DNA from: DATAGF01 sp963819845
GTDB taxonomy: Bacteria; Actinomycetota; Thermoleophilia; Miltoncostaeales; Miltoncostaeaceae
NCBI GenBank assembly: GCA_963819845.1
Contig: CAWFXQ010000008.1
Span: 186,001 to 250,000 of the forward strand
Direction of reading: 5' to 3'
Length of the DNA: 64,000 bases
Part shown: positions 46,226-54,393 of the stretch, piece by piece
Numbering within the stretch: the stretch's first letter is position 1
How the letters are laid out: each line of letters opens with the position of its first letter
Translations under genes and position numbers: made by a program
Notes under the pieces: model-generated
Databases searched by the model: none
The model's input: the letters and a program-made list of their open reading frames with translations, nothing else
Told to the model about the DNA's origin: nothing

Positions 46226-47139
46226 CGGCCGTCCAGGCTATCGGACGGGTCGGCGGCGGCCCCCGCGGCGCTCCGCCGCTGGCGCACGGCCTCGGCCAGC
46301 AGGGCCGCCCCGGCGGCCGCCACGTTCAACGACTCCGACCCCTCGGCCTGGGGGATGGTCACCCTCACGACCTCCCGGTCGGATCCGAGCTCCTCGAGCG
46401 CCCCGGCCAGGCCGGCCCGCTCGGCCCCCAGCGCCAGGACCATCGGCCGGCTGAGGTCGGCGTCCCAGGGCGCGGCCCCGCCGCGCGGGACCGCCCCGAC
46501 CACGTCGAAGCCGGACCTGGTGCCGAGGTCGCCCGGGGCGACGCCCTCCAGCAGCGGCAGGGCGAAGGTGGCCCCCATCGCGGCCCGCACGGCCCGCGGG
46601 TGGAACGCGTCGGCCGAGCCCGGGCCCAGGGCCAGCCAGTCGGCGCCGAGCGCGGCGGCGGTGCGCACGAGCGTGCCCACGTTGCCGGGGTCGGCGACTC
46701 CGGCCAGGTAGACGGCCAGCGCGGGCGGGAAGCGGACGTCGCGGAAGCTGCGGACGGGCGGCTGGGGGAACACGGCGATCACCCGCGGCGGCGCCGCGAG
46801 AGTGCTTGCACGTGCAAGCAACGACCCGGGTACGCGATAGCGCTCGTCCAGCCCCTCGGTGGCGGCGAGGCGCGGGTCGTCGTCGGGCACGCGGTCGGCG
46901 TCCACGAGCAGGGCGACGGGCCGCACCCCGCGGGCGAGGGCGGCGTCGACGAGGTCCTCGCCCTCGGCCACCAGCAGGCGGCGCTCGCGGCGGACCTTCT
47001 TGGCCTGGAGGGCGGTGACCAGCCGCAGCGCGGGGTTCCGCGCGGAGCTGACCGACCGCAGCCGCGGGCTAGACGCTCGCGGCGCTCTCTCGTGCGGCGC
47101 GGGCGCGCGCGCAGAGCGCGGCGAAGGCGGCCGGCTCAT
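46222..47139 (-). CDS. SpoU/TrmH-family RNA 2'-O-methyltransferase
   Basis: A SPOUT-fold methyltransferase. The substrate-binding N-domain (ALQAKKVRRERRLLVAEGEDLV) is followed by motif 1 (YLAGVADPGNVGTLVRTAAALGAD), motif 2 (LALGAERAGLAGAL) and motif 3 (VTIPQAEGSESLNVAAAGAALLAE), where the cofactor knot forms. The target RNA (23S rRNA or tRNA) cannot be stated. Its position between rplT and pheS is common in actinobacteria. The only start codon is ATG 47139, 71 bp inside rplT; no ATG, GTG or TTG occurs between the rplT stop and the conserved core, so the first 25-30 residues are doubtful. Confidence 0.85.
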   Translation of the reverse strand: MSRPPSPRSARAPAPHERAPRASSPRLRSVSSARNPALRLVTALQAKKVRRERRLLVAEGEDLVDAALARGVRPVALLVDADRVPDDDPRLAATEGLDERYRVPGSLLARASTLAAPPRVIAVFPQPPVRSFRDVRFPPALAVYLAGVADPGNVGTLVRTAAALGADWLALGPGSADAFHPRAVRAAMGATFALPLLEGVAPGDLGTRSGFDVVGAVPRGGAAPWDADLSRPMVLALGAERAGLAGALEELGSDREVVRVTIPQAEGSESLNVAAAGAALLAEAVRQRRSAAGAAADPSDSLDGR

Positions 47140-47440
47140 GGGTGGCCAGCTCGGCGAGGATCTTCCGGTCGAGCTCCACCTCGGCCAGCTTCAGGCCGTG
47201 GATGAACTGGCCGTAGGTGAGCCCGTTGTCGCGGGCGCCGGCATTGATGCGGGCGATCCACAGCCGCCGGAAGTCGCGCTTGCGAACGCGCCGGTCGCGG
47301 TAGGAGTAGCGCAGGGAGCGCTGCACCTGCTCCTTGGCGCGCTTGTAGGAGCTGTGCTTGGTGCCCCAGTAGCCGCTGGCCTGGTCGAGGACCTTGCGGC
47401 GCTTCTTGCGGGCGGCGACGGAGCGCTTGACGCGCGCCAT
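47069..47440 (-). CDS. rplT: Ribosomal protein L20
   Basis: A 123-residue 50S protein essential for early assembly. The N-terminus MARVKRSVAARKKRRKVL and the central GYWGTKHSSYKRAKEQVQRSL and RRLWIARINAGARDNGLTY are diagnostic of L20. ATG is 7 bp past the rpmI stop. Member of the infC-rpmI-rplT unit. Confidence 0.98.
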   Translation of the reverse strand: MARVKRSVAARKKRRKVLDQASGYWGTKHSSYKRAKEQVQRSLRYSYRDRRVRKRDFRRLWIARINAGARDNGLTYGQFIHGLKLAEVELDRKILAELATHEPAAFAALCARARAARESAASV

Positions 47441-47446
47441 CTCGCG

Positions 47447-47644
47447 CTACCCCTTTCCCAGCATGCGCTTGACGGCGGGGGCGTGCTCGGGGGCCAGCTC
47501 GGCCTCCTTCGAGCGGTGCCGCTGCTGCGAGCCGGACACCTTCTCGAGGTTGTGGCGGAGCCCGGCGCGCTGGAACAGCACCTTGCCGCCGCCGGTCACC
47601 CGGAAGCGCTTCTTCGCCGCTCGTCTGGTCTTCATCTTGGGCAT
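47447..47644 (-). CDS. rpmI: Ribosomal protein L35
   Basis: A 65-residue basic protein that starts MPKMKTRRAAKKRFRVTGGG and has KRFRVTGGGKVL and HNLEKVSGSQQRH, characteristic of L35. It lies between infC and rplT in the standard order. Confidence 0.98.
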   Translation of the reverse strand: MPKMKTRRAAKKRFRVTGGGKVLFQRAGLRHNLEKVSGSQQRHRSKEAELAPEHAPAVKRMLGKG

Positions 47645-47708
47645 GGAGGATCCTCGGGGCTCTGCGGGCCGCCGGACAGGTTAGCAGCGTCCGCGCCGCA
47701 CGCGGACG

Positions 47709-48338
47709 CTAGGAGTCCTTCGCGGCCGCGGGCTCCTCGGCCCGCTCCTGGGGACGCCCGTTGCCCGCCTCGCTCTCACTCGCGACCGCGGGGTTCTTGA
47801 CCGGGGCGAGCATCATGATCATGTTGCGCCCGTCCAGGTTGGGGCGGCTCTCCACGATGGCCAGGTCGCTCAGCTCCTCGGCCAGACGCAGCAGGATCGC
47901 CTCGCCGCGCTCGGGGTGCAGCAACTCCCGGCCGCGGAACATGATCGTGATCTTCACCTTGTCGCGGTGGCGCAGGAACCGCTCGACGTGGCCCTTCTTG
48001 GTGGCGTAGTCGTGCGGGTCGATCTTCGGCCGGAACTTGATCTCCTTGATGGTGATCGTGCTCTGGTGGCGGCGCGCCTGCTTCGCCTTCTGCTCCTGCT
48101 CGTACCGGTACTTGCCGTAATCCATGATGCGGCAGACCGGCGGGCGGGCGTCGGCGGCCACCTCGACGAGGTCCAGCCCCGCGTTGACGGCGATGTCCTG
48201 GGCCTCGGCCAGCTTGACCACGCCGCGGTTCTCCCCGTCGGCGTCGATCAGCCGCACCGACTCCGCCCGGATGGCGTCGTTGATCCGAGTCGTCGGTCCG
48301 GCCGGCGGGCGTGTATCGGGTGCGCGCCTAGGCGGCAA
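47709..48338 (-). CDS. infC: Translation initiation factor IF-3
   Basis: A 209-residue factor. The N-domain has INDAIRAESVRLIDADGEN; the linker and C-domain have PPVCRIMDYGKYRYEQ, KEIKFRPKIDPHDY and VKITIMFRGRELLHPE. It holds the 30S subunit apart and checks the initiator tRNA. A TTG at 48338 is the first plausible start; infC starts are often atypical, and the conserved part begins 20 residues later at TRINDA. A tail of about 30 charged/Ala-rich residues is added at the C-terminus. Confidence 0.96.
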   Translation of the reverse strand: MPPRRAPDTRPPAGPTTRINDAIRAESVRLIDADGENRGVVKLAEAQDIAVNAGLDLVEVAADARPPVCRIMDYGKYRYEQEQKAKQARRHQSTITIKEIKFRPKIDPHDYATKKGHVERFLRHRDKVKITIMFRGRELLHPERGEAILLRLAEELSDLAIVESRPNLDGRNMIMMLAPVKNPAVASESEAGNGRPQERAEEPAAAKDS

Positions 48339-48473
48339 ACAGCACCGTGGCGGGCCTCAGGCGCGTCGCCCGACGTGCGCGCAGGGGCGCGCTGCCGCTC
48401 GTCGGATCTCAGTGATGAAGGAGGTCTGCGCCAATGTGAAGAGCCCGCCCAAGCGGCGGGTCGCAAGACAATA
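48339..48473 (-). promoter_or_regulatory. Promoter and structured 5' leader of the infC superoperon
   Basis: On the minus strand TATTGT (48473-48468) is a good -10. The transcript would begin about 48461 with a hairpin CCCGCC-GCTTG-GGCGGG (48460-48444), followed by about 105 nt with further GC-rich inverted repeats (GCGCG/CGCGC type) before infC. Autoregulatory leaders controlled by L20 or IF-3 precede infC in other bacteria, so feedback control here is plausible. I do not match a specific known leader class. Confidence 0.45.
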
Positions 48474-48510
48474 GCAAGGGTCCGGCGGGCCGGTGGGCCC
48501 CGGCCGGAGG

Positions 48511-49749
48511 TCAGTCGGCGGGCGTGACGACGTACTGCCTCAGGTACAGGTCGCGGTAGGTCACCGGCCCGCGCGGCCCGGGGACGTGATCGACGTTGAT
48601 GCCGGTCTCGGGGGCGGCGAGGAGCTCGAAGCCGTCGAGCAGGCGGGTGGTGGCGTTCCAGAACGCCCCCGTCCCCCCGTAGGCGGCGAGGAACGCGCGG
48701 GCCGCGGCCCGGTCCTCGGTGACGATCGCCGCGGCGATGCCCGAGGTCTCCTCGTTGGCGATCCGGGCCGCGTCGAGCGCGTCCTCGGCCGGCGCGACGG
48801 TCACGGTGGCCTCGTTGCCGTCGTCGAGCGCCCACTCGTGGCCCAAGGGGTGCTCGTGGGGTGGCAGCGAGGGGCGCAGGCCCAGGGCCGTCAGACGCTC
48901 GACCACCGTCGGCACGAGGTCGTCCCAGAGCGGGCGCGCGACCAGGAGGAGGTTGAGGCGGTTGCACACGCCCAGGCGGTCGAGGCTGCGCTCGACCAGG
49001 GCGAGGGCGCGGTCGCGGTCGGCCGCGGCGTCGACGAAGAGCACGCCGCCCCCGTCCGCGTGCGCGAGCGTGCGCACCCCGTGGGCGGCGGCCTCGGCGG
49101 CCAGGGCGGCCGTCGTCTCGCCGCTGCCGCGCAGTATCACGAGGGGCACGAGGCGGGGGAGCGACACCAGCGCCCGGGCCGCGCCCCGGTCGGGGGTGCG
49201 CACCAGCTGGACGGCGGCCGGGTCGAGGCCCGCGCCGGCCAGCGCCGGCCCGATCACCTCGTCCAGGAGCGCGGAGGCCGAGGCGAGCGCCGCGCCCCCC
49301 GTGCGCAGCACGCCGGCGTTGCGCGACTTGACCAGCTGCGAGGCGACGTCGACGGTGACGTTCGGGCGGGCCTCGTAGTTGGCGCCGATCACCCCCACCG
49401 GGCGGCGGCGCTCCTCGACGACGAGGCCCCCGTCGAGAGCGCGCGACCCGGCCAGCGGCTCGACGTCGGGCAGGCCGGCCAGCGTCTCGATCTGCCCGGC
49501 GATCCGCCCGAGGCGGCCCTCGTCCAGCCGCAGCCGGTCGAGCAGCGCCTCGCCCAGCGTCGCGTGGCCGGCGTCCAGGTCGCGCGCGTTGGCCGCGAGC
49601 ACCGGGTCGGCCCGCTCGACGAGGAGGCGCGCCATGCAGGTGAGCGCCTCGGCCACGTCCCCCGGCCCGGCCGACGCGAGGCGAGGGTGGGCCGCGCGGG
49701 CCGCGCGCCCCGCGGCGGCGACGGCCTCGAGGGCTGAGTCAGCCGTCAA
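48511..49749 (-). CDS. proA: Gamma-glutamyl phosphate reductase
   Basis: A 412-residue NADPH-dependent enzyme of proline synthesis. It shows EERRRPVGVIGANYEARPNVT (substrate/cofactor), GSGETTAALAAEA, the active-site Cys in SLDRLGVCNRLN, and the closing GTGAFWNATTRLLDGF. TTG at 49749 is the first reasonable start. It follows the HU gene on the same strand by 66 bp and lies just upstream of the infC promoter. ProB is not in the window. Confidence 0.95.
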   Translation of the reverse strand: MTADSALEAVAAAGRAARAAHPRLASAGPGDVAEALTCMARLLVERADPVLAANARDLDAGHATLGEALLDRLRLDEGRLGRIAGQIETLAGLPDVEPLAGSRALDGGLVVEERRRPVGVIGANYEARPNVTVDVASQLVKSRNAGVLRTGGAALASASALLDEVIGPALAGAGLDPAAVQLVRTPDRGAARALVSLPRLVPLVILRGSGETTAALAAEAAAHGVRTLAHADGGGVLFVDAAADRDRALALVERSLDRLGVCNRLNLLLVARPLWDDLVPTVVERLTALGLRPSLPPHEHPLGHEWALDDGNEATVTVAPAEDALDAARIANEETSGIAAAIVTEDRAAARAFLAAYGGTGAFWNATTRLLDGFELLAAPETGINVDHVPGPRGPVTYRDLYLRQYVVTPAD

Positions 49750-49815
49750 GGCCCCACCCGCCCGCGGGGCGGCGCGCCGGGGGACGCGCGCCGCGACCGC
49801 TTCGTCCGCGCGGAG

Positions 49816-50100
49816 CTACCTGGTGCCGGCGACCGTCTGCTTCAGGACGGCGCCGGGGGTGAAGCGAGGCACCCTGCGCGCGGGGATCTGGACCTTCTTG
49901 GTGGGGTCCTGGGGGTTGACCCCGGTGCGCGCCGCGCGGTGCGACACGGAGAACTTGCCAAAACCAGCGAAGGCGACGTCCTCACCGTTCGAGAGTGCGT
50001 CGGAGATCTCCTCGAGGACGGCCTGAACGGCTCTGCCGGCCTCGGCGCCGCTCATCTCGCCGCGCTTGGCGACCTTGCTGACGAACTCGGTCTTGTTCAC
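49816..50100 (-). CDS. hup: HU-family DNA-binding protein
   Basis: A 94-residue histone-like protein. The helical N-part MNKTEFVSKVAKRGEMSG leads to GEDVAFAGFGKFSVSHRAAR, followed by the DNA-binding arm with GVNPQDPTKKVQIPARRVPRF. No Lys-rich mycobacterial-type tail is present, so it is the plain HU form. GTG start with AGGGGG before it; on the minus strand TAGGTT (about 50151-50146) is a probable -10, giving a leader of about 45 nt. Confidence 0.96.
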   Translation of the reverse strand: MNKTEFVSKVAKRGEMSGAEAGRAVQAVLEEISDALSNGEDVAFAGFGKFSVSHRAARTGVNPQDPTKKVQIPARRVPRFTPGAVLKQTVAGTR

Positions 50101-50336
50101 AGGGACCCCCTGGCTCGATGTGTGCGGGAGTGGCCCGCGCGAGCAACCTAGCAGCGGCGCCGGACGAAATCGCGGTCGCCGTGCGGCTTCTGGCGCTCGC
50201 GCCGCCTTTCGCCCTTACCCGGAAGGGGCGATCGGAAACCACGGGCGCGCGGCCGTCCCGCCCGAAAACGCACCGCGAGCGGGGGAATCCCTCGTCCCAC
50301 CTCACCGCGACGCAGGGCCTCTGCGAGTCTGCCGCG

Positions 50337-51533
50337 GTGGAGCCGGACCTCACGACGCTCGTGATCATCTCCATCGTCGCGGTCCTCGCCCCGATCCTCG
50401 CCGACATCCCGCGGCGCCTCCGGATCGCCACCGTGGTCGTGGAGATCCTGCTCGGCATCCTCATCGGCCCCCAGGTGCTCGACATCGCCCAGGTCGACAT
50501 GTTCGTCGACTTCCTCGCCGACCTCGGGCTGGCCGCGCTCTTCTTCCTGGCGGGGCGGGAGGTCGACCTGCGGCGGATCGCCGGAGCGCCGCTCCGCCTG
50601 GCCGGCACCGGCTGGCTGATCGGCCTGGTCCTGGGCGGCGCAGCCGCGTTCGCCCTCGATGCGGCGGGCGTGATCTCCGACCCGGAGATCGTCGGCATCG
50701 CCCTGGCGACGACGGCGCTGGGGGTCCTCGTGCCCGTGCTGCGGGACGCCGGTCTCACGGGCAGCCGGTTCGGCACCGTCGTGTTCGCCGTCGGGGCGGT
50801 CGGCGAGCTCGGCCCCATCATCATCCTCTCCGTCTTCATCGCCACCGACAACGACGTGGCGAGCGCGATCCTGCTGTTCGCGTTCACCGCCGTGGTGCTC
50901 CTCACGGCGCTCGCCGCCGTGCGGTTCCGGCCCAGGCGCATCGCCCGCCTGGTGGAGGAGACGATGCACGCCAGCGGCCAGCTCGCGGTCCGCATCTGCA
51001 TGCTGCTGCTGCTGGCGCTCGTCTTCCTCGCCGTCGAGCTGGGCCAGGACCTCATCCTGGGCGCGTTCGCCGCGGGGGTCGTCCTCGGCTACGTGACCCG
51101 CGACGACCCGGCCCTCGACGAGCTCTGGCCGAAGCTCGACGCCATCGGCTACGGCCTCCTGATCCCGTTCTTCTTCATCCGCAGCGGGATGACCTTCGAC
51201 CTCGACGGGCTGCTCGAGAGCCCTCAGTCACTGGCCGAGCTGCCCCTGTTCCTCGCGCTCTTCCTCTTCGTGCGCGGCCTGCCGACCCTCCTCAGCCGGC
51301 GCTACGTGCCCCCCGGCACCCTCGCCCCACTGGCCCTCATGGCCGCCACCGCCCTCCCGCTGGTCGTCGCCATCACGACCGTGGGGGTCAACACGGGGCG
51401 GCTGGCCCCCGAGACCGCCGCATCGATGGTGGGCGCTGCGATGCTGTCGGTGCTGATCTATCCGGCCCTGTCGCTGGCGCTCCTCCGAAGGGCCGAGGTC
51501 GACGCCGGGCCCGAGCCCGCGCCTCCGCCGTAA
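50337..51533 (+). CDS. Cation:proton antiporter, CPA2/KefB-like
   Basis: A 398-residue transporter with about 12 membrane helices. The N-terminus TTLVIISIVAVLAPILADI and EILLGILIGPQVL match Na+/H+ or K+/H+ antiporters of the CPA2 family; a helix carrying VGAVGELGPIIILSVF lies where the ion-binding aspartate usually is. No C-terminal TrkA-N domain, so not gated like KefC. GTG 50337 follows a weak -10-like GAGTCT. Its TAA forms the first bases of the promoter box of the next gene. Confidence 0.85.
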   Translation: MEPDLTTLVIISIVAVLAPILADIPRRLRIATVVVEILLGILIGPQVLDIAQVDMFVDFLADLGLAALFFLAGREVDLRRIAGAPLRLAGTGWLIGLVLGGAAAFALDAAGVISDPEIVGIALATTALGVLVPVLRDAGLTGSRFGTVVFAVGAVGELGPIIILSVFIATDNDVASAILLFAFTAVVLLTALAAVRFRPRRIARLVEETMHASGQLAVRICMLLLLALVFLAVELGQDLILGAFAAGVVLGYVTRDDPALDELWPKLDAIGYGLLIPFFFIRSGMTFDLDGLLESPQSLAELPLFLALFLFVRGLPTLLSRRYVPPGTLAPLALMAATALPLVVAITTVGVNTGRLAPETAASMVGAAMLSVLIYPALSLALLRRAEVDAGPEPAPPP

Positions 51534-51542
51534 CCTGAACGC

Positions 51543-52493
51543 GTGGAGCGGCGACGGCTCGGACATGGGGGCCCCCTGGTCGGGCCCATCGGCTTCGGCG
51601 CCATGAGCTTCGCCGGCTACTACGGCCCGGCCGACGCCGCCGAGGGGGTGCGGGCCGTCAACCGGGCTCTCGACCTCGGCATCACCCTGATCGACACGGC
51701 CGAGGCGTACGGCGGCGGGGCGAACGAGGAACTGGTGGGCCGGGCGATCGCCGGGCGCCGCGACGACGTCGTGCTGGCCACGAAGGCCAGCCGCGGCAGC
51801 CCCGAGCACCTGGGCCGGGCGATCGACGCCAGCCTGGATCGGCTCGGGACGGACCGGGTCAACCTCTACTACCTGCACCGGGTCGATCCCGACGTGCCCA
51901 TCGAGGAGTCGGTCGGCGCGATGGCGCGGCTGGTGGCGGCCGGCAAGGTGCGCCACATCGGCCTCTCCGAGCCCGGCGCGGCGACCCTCCGCCGCGCCCA
52001 CGCGGTCCATCCGGTGGCGGCGGTGCAGAGCGAGTACTCGCTGCTGCACCGCGATCCCGAGGCGGAGATCCTGCCGCTGGCCCGCGAGCTGGGCATCGCC
52101 TACGTGGCCTACAGCCCTCTCTCGCGCGGCCTGCTGACCGGCCGCTTCCGGCGACCGGACGACCTCGATCCGGCCGACTGGCGCCGCCAGGTGCCCCGGT
52201 TCCAGGACGGGCACCTCGAGCGCAACATCGCCGTGGTCGAGCGGCTGGAGGCGATCGCGGCGGCCCGCGGCGCCCGTCCGGCGGCCCTGGCGCTCGCGTG
52301 GCTGCTCGCCCAGGGCGACGACGTCGTGCCGCTGGTCGGCAGCAGCCGGGCCGAGAACGTGGCGCGGAGCCTCGACGCGCTCGGGCTGCGGCTCTCGCCG
52401 GCGGACCTCGCCGAGATCGACCTCGCCGCCCCCGTGGGCGCCGCCGCCGGCGACCGCTACCCGGCCTCCCACATGCCCAGCCTGGGCCGGTGA
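51543..52493 (+). CDS. Aldo/keto reductase
   Basis: A 316-residue NADPH-dependent reductase with the TIM barrel. Catalytic Asp and Tyr are in LIDTAEAYGGG, Lys in VLATKASRG, His in LYYLHRVDPD; the NADPH segment is VPLVGSSRAENV. It is close to the yeast AAD/actinobacterial 'general stress' reductases. TAACCT (51531-51536) overlaps the stop codon of the antiporter and ends 6 nt before GTG, giving a leaderless start. Confidence 0.93.
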   Translation: MERRRLGHGGPLVGPIGFGAMSFAGYYGPADAAEGVRAVNRALDLGITLIDTAEAYGGGANEELVGRAIAGRRDDVVLATKASRGSPEHLGRAIDASLDRLGTDRVNLYYLHRVDPDVPIEESVGAMARLVAAGKVRHIGLSEPGAATLRRAHAVHPVAAVQSEYSLLHRDPEAEILPLARELGIAYVAYSPLSRGLLTGRFRRPDDLDPADWRRQVPRFQDGHLERNIAVVERLEAIAAARGARPAALALAWLLAQGDDVVPLVGSSRAENVARSLDALGLRLSPADLAEIDLAAPVGAAAGDRYPASHMPSLGR

Positions 52494-53104
52494 CCATGGA
52501 GCACCGCGGCCGTCGATGCGTCCACCCGGAGACCCGGGAGGAGTGGCGACGCTGGCTGGCCGACAACCACGCCGACAGCGACGGCGTCTGGCTGGTGTTC
52601 TGGAAGGTCGCCACCGGGCGGCCGCGCATCCCCTACGCGGAGGCGGTCGAGGAGGCGCTCTGCGTCGGGTGGATCGACAGCCTCGGGAACAGGCTCGACG
52701 ACGAGCGCCACCTGTTGTTGATGACGCCGCGCAAGCGCGGCAGCGGCTGGTCGCGGCCCAACAAGGAGCGCGTGGAGCGGCTCACGGCCGCGGGCCTGCT
52801 GCGGCCGGCCGGCCTCGCGGCGGTGGAGGCGGCGATGGCCGACGGCTCGTGGACCGCGCTCGACGCGGTGGAGGACCTCGTCGAGCCCCCGGAGCTGACG
52901 GCCGCCCTCGACGCCGTGCCCGCCGCCCGCGCGAGCTGGGACGGCTTCAGCCCGTCGGCGCGGAAGGGCATCCTCCAGTGGATCGCGAGCGCCAAGCGCC
53001 CCGGGACCCGCGCGCGGCGCGTCGAGCAGTCCGCCGCCCTGGCCGCCGAGGGGAAGAAGGCAAACCAATGGGAGCGCACGCCGCCCCCGCCCGGGTCAGG
53101 CTGA
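52490..53104 (+). CDS. YdeI/OmpD-associated family protein
   Basis: About 204 residues. Recognisable blocks are WRRWLADNHADSDGVWLVFWK, EAVEEALCVGWIDS, TPRKRGSGWSRPNKERVERL and the C-terminal FSPSARKGILQWIASAK. This bacteriocin-protection/YdeI-like domain is widespread but its function is not established. GTG at 52490 overlaps the aldo/keto reductase stop (GTGA); ATG 52496, two codons further, is an alternative. Confidence 0.85.
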   Translation: MTMEHRGRRCVHPETREEWRRWLADNHADSDGVWLVFWKVATGRPRIPYAEAVEEALCVGWIDSLGNRLDDERHLLLMTPRKRGSGWSRPNKERVERLTAAGLLRPAGLAAVEAAMADGSWTALDAVEDLVEPPELTAALDAVPAARASWDGFSPSARKGILQWIASAKRPGTRARRVEQSAALAAEGKKANQWERTPPPPGSG

Positions 53105-53587
53105 GGCGGGGTCCATCCCGAGGATCTCGCGGAGCTGGGCCAGCATCGCCTTCTCGCCTTCGCTGACCCGCGTCGCCCCGATGCCCATGAAGCCGCCCTC
53201 CTTGGCCGCGTCGGCGCTCGCCTGGGCGGCCTGGACGAGCCACTCGCGAAAGGCGGCGGCCTCCTCCGGCGTGGCCTTGGCGGTGAGGATCTCGTTGACG
53301 CTGCGCAACTCGTCGGCGATCTGCTCCCGCACCTTGGACGCCTTGAGGTCGAGCTCCTTCATCACGTTGTTGCGCTGCTGCTGCTGGGCCAGCGCATCCT
53401 GCGACACCGCCACCAGGAGCTCCTGATCACCCGGGGGCGCCCCGGCGGCCTTCATCGCCGCCATGCTCTCCTTGGTGAGCTCGATCGGCCCGCCCGGATC
53501 CGCGAGCGAGACGGCGAACCCCGCGACCGTCGTCGCGCGGCGGAGGGCGTTCCACTCGTCCTCGGTGTAGTCGGCCTTCGTGGTCAT
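53096..53587 (-). CDS. Conserved hypothetical protein, helical
   Basis: A 163-residue soluble, mostly helical protein: TEDEWNALRRATTVAGFAVSL, then LVAVSQDALAQQQQRNNVMKEL and a long helix VREQIADELRSVNEIL. ATG with GAGGAGG before it. It overlaps the upstream 48-residue zinc-ribbon-like gene by ATGA and the end of the YdeI-like gene by 9 bp on the other strand. No family recognised and no enzymatic motif seen. Confidence 0.75.
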   Translation of the reverse strand: MTTKADYTEDEWNALRRATTVAGFAVSLADPGGPIELTKESMAAMKAAGAPPGDQELLVAVSQDALAQQQQRNNVMKELDLKASKVREQIADELRSVNEILTAKATPEEAAAFREWLVQAAQASADAAKEGGFMGIGATRVSEGEKAMLAQLREILGMDPASA

Positions 53588-53730
53588 CGCTCCTCCTCGT
53601 CGGGAACGGCCCGGTGGTCGGCGTCCAGATCGCACGCCGCGGTGACGCGCGAGGCGTGGACGAAGGTCCCCGGCGTGGGCCCGCGCTTGATCGGCTCGCC
53701 GCAGGTGGCGCAGCGGAGGAGACTCGTCAC
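53584..53730 (-). CDS. Small zinc-ribbon-like protein
   Basis: A 48-residue protein starting at GTG 53730: an N-terminal RCATCGEPI (Cys-x2-Cys) and, after PTPGTFVHASRV, AACDLDADH, which supplies a third Cys and His ligands. The pattern resembles a short metal-binding ribbon. The stop overlaps the ATG of the next gene (ATGA), so both are made together. Too short to classify; coding status rests on the coupling and the motif. Confidence 0.5.
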   Translation of the reverse strand: MTSLLRCATCGEPIKRGPTPGTFVHASRVTAACDLDADHRAVPDEEER

Positions 53731-53936
53731 CCGGCCCTCGCCGCCCACGTCGCCGCCTCTCGATCCGTCACCCCGGGCGACGCTATCAGCCCCGATCCGG
53801 CGCTGACGCCTGCGTCCCGATGCCCATGGCACGAGCGGCGGTTGACACCCAACCGCGAGGGCGGGTCCAATGGACCGCAGGAAGGTCGCGATGGAGAGCC
53901 CGAGGTTCACGACCCGACCGATGAGAGGACGTCAGC

Positions 53937-54308
53937 GTGTCCAACATGGGAAAGACGCACATCATCATCATGTGGACGGTGGGGCCCGACGACGTCGCCG
54001 AGGGGGACCGCATCTTCGCCAGCCACGGCGAGTGGATGACGGGGCACCCCCGCGAGGGCGACGAGGCACTGCTGTCCTACACCATCTCCAAGGGCCCGGA
54101 GCTGTCCAACCCGCTGGATCCGACATCCGCGCCGACGGGGAAGACGATCTTCGTCCTCGACGAGTACTACGAGTCGCCGGCCGGTGTCCCCCGGCACTGG
54201 AAGGACGCGATGGACAATTGGAAGGACATCTCCGCGATCGTCGAGTGGAGCGCCAAGGGCACGGTCGCGACGCTCCACAGCGGAACGGTCGTCCAGGCGC
54301 TCTGGTAG
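53937..54308 (+). CDS. Hypothetical protein
   Basis: A 123-residue soluble protein. It begins MSNMGKTHIIIMWTVGPDD and has ASHGEWMTGHPREGDEALLSY and VEWSAKGTVATLHSGTV. The DEALLSYTISKG stretch and overall size resemble small alpha+beta dimeric (ferredoxin-like) proteins, but I recognise no family. GTG start with an AGAGGA ribosome-binding site; it ends at the bidirectional terminator. Composition is a little less GC-rich than its neighbours. Confidence 0.65.
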   Translation: MSNMGKTHIIIMWTVGPDDVAEGDRIFASHGEWMTGHPREGDEALLSYTISKGPELSNPLDPTSAPTGKTIFVLDEYYESPAGVPRHWKDAMDNWKDISAIVEWSAKGTVATLHSGTVVQALW

Positions 54309-54343
54309 GTCGCCCCACGAGGGCGCATGCCCGGAAAGGGCAC

Positions 54344-54380
54344 CGGGGCCGGGCTCCGATGACTCTGGAGCCCGGCCCCG
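54344..54380. terminator. Strong hairpin between convergent genes (bidirectional terminator)
   Basis: A perfect 14-bp stem (CGGGGCCGGGCTCC, loop of 9, then its exact complement) lies 36 bp after the stop of the 53937-54308 gene and 14 bp beyond the 3' end of ssrA on the other strand. No U-tract follows on the plus side; on the minus side CCCTTTCC follows. It probably ends both transcripts. Confidence 0.7.
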
Positions 54381-54393
54381 TGACCTACCGCAG

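Noticed and set aside
47069..47139. Genuine 71-bp overlap of the SpoU methyltransferase with rplT
   Set aside because: The overlapping N-terminal residues are Arg/Pro/Ala-rich and not methyltransferase-like; kept in the coordinates only because no other standard start exists.
54309..54393. A tRNA or second small RNA between the 53937 gene and ssrA
   Set aside because: Only the 14-bp terminator hairpin is present; no cloverleaf can be built.
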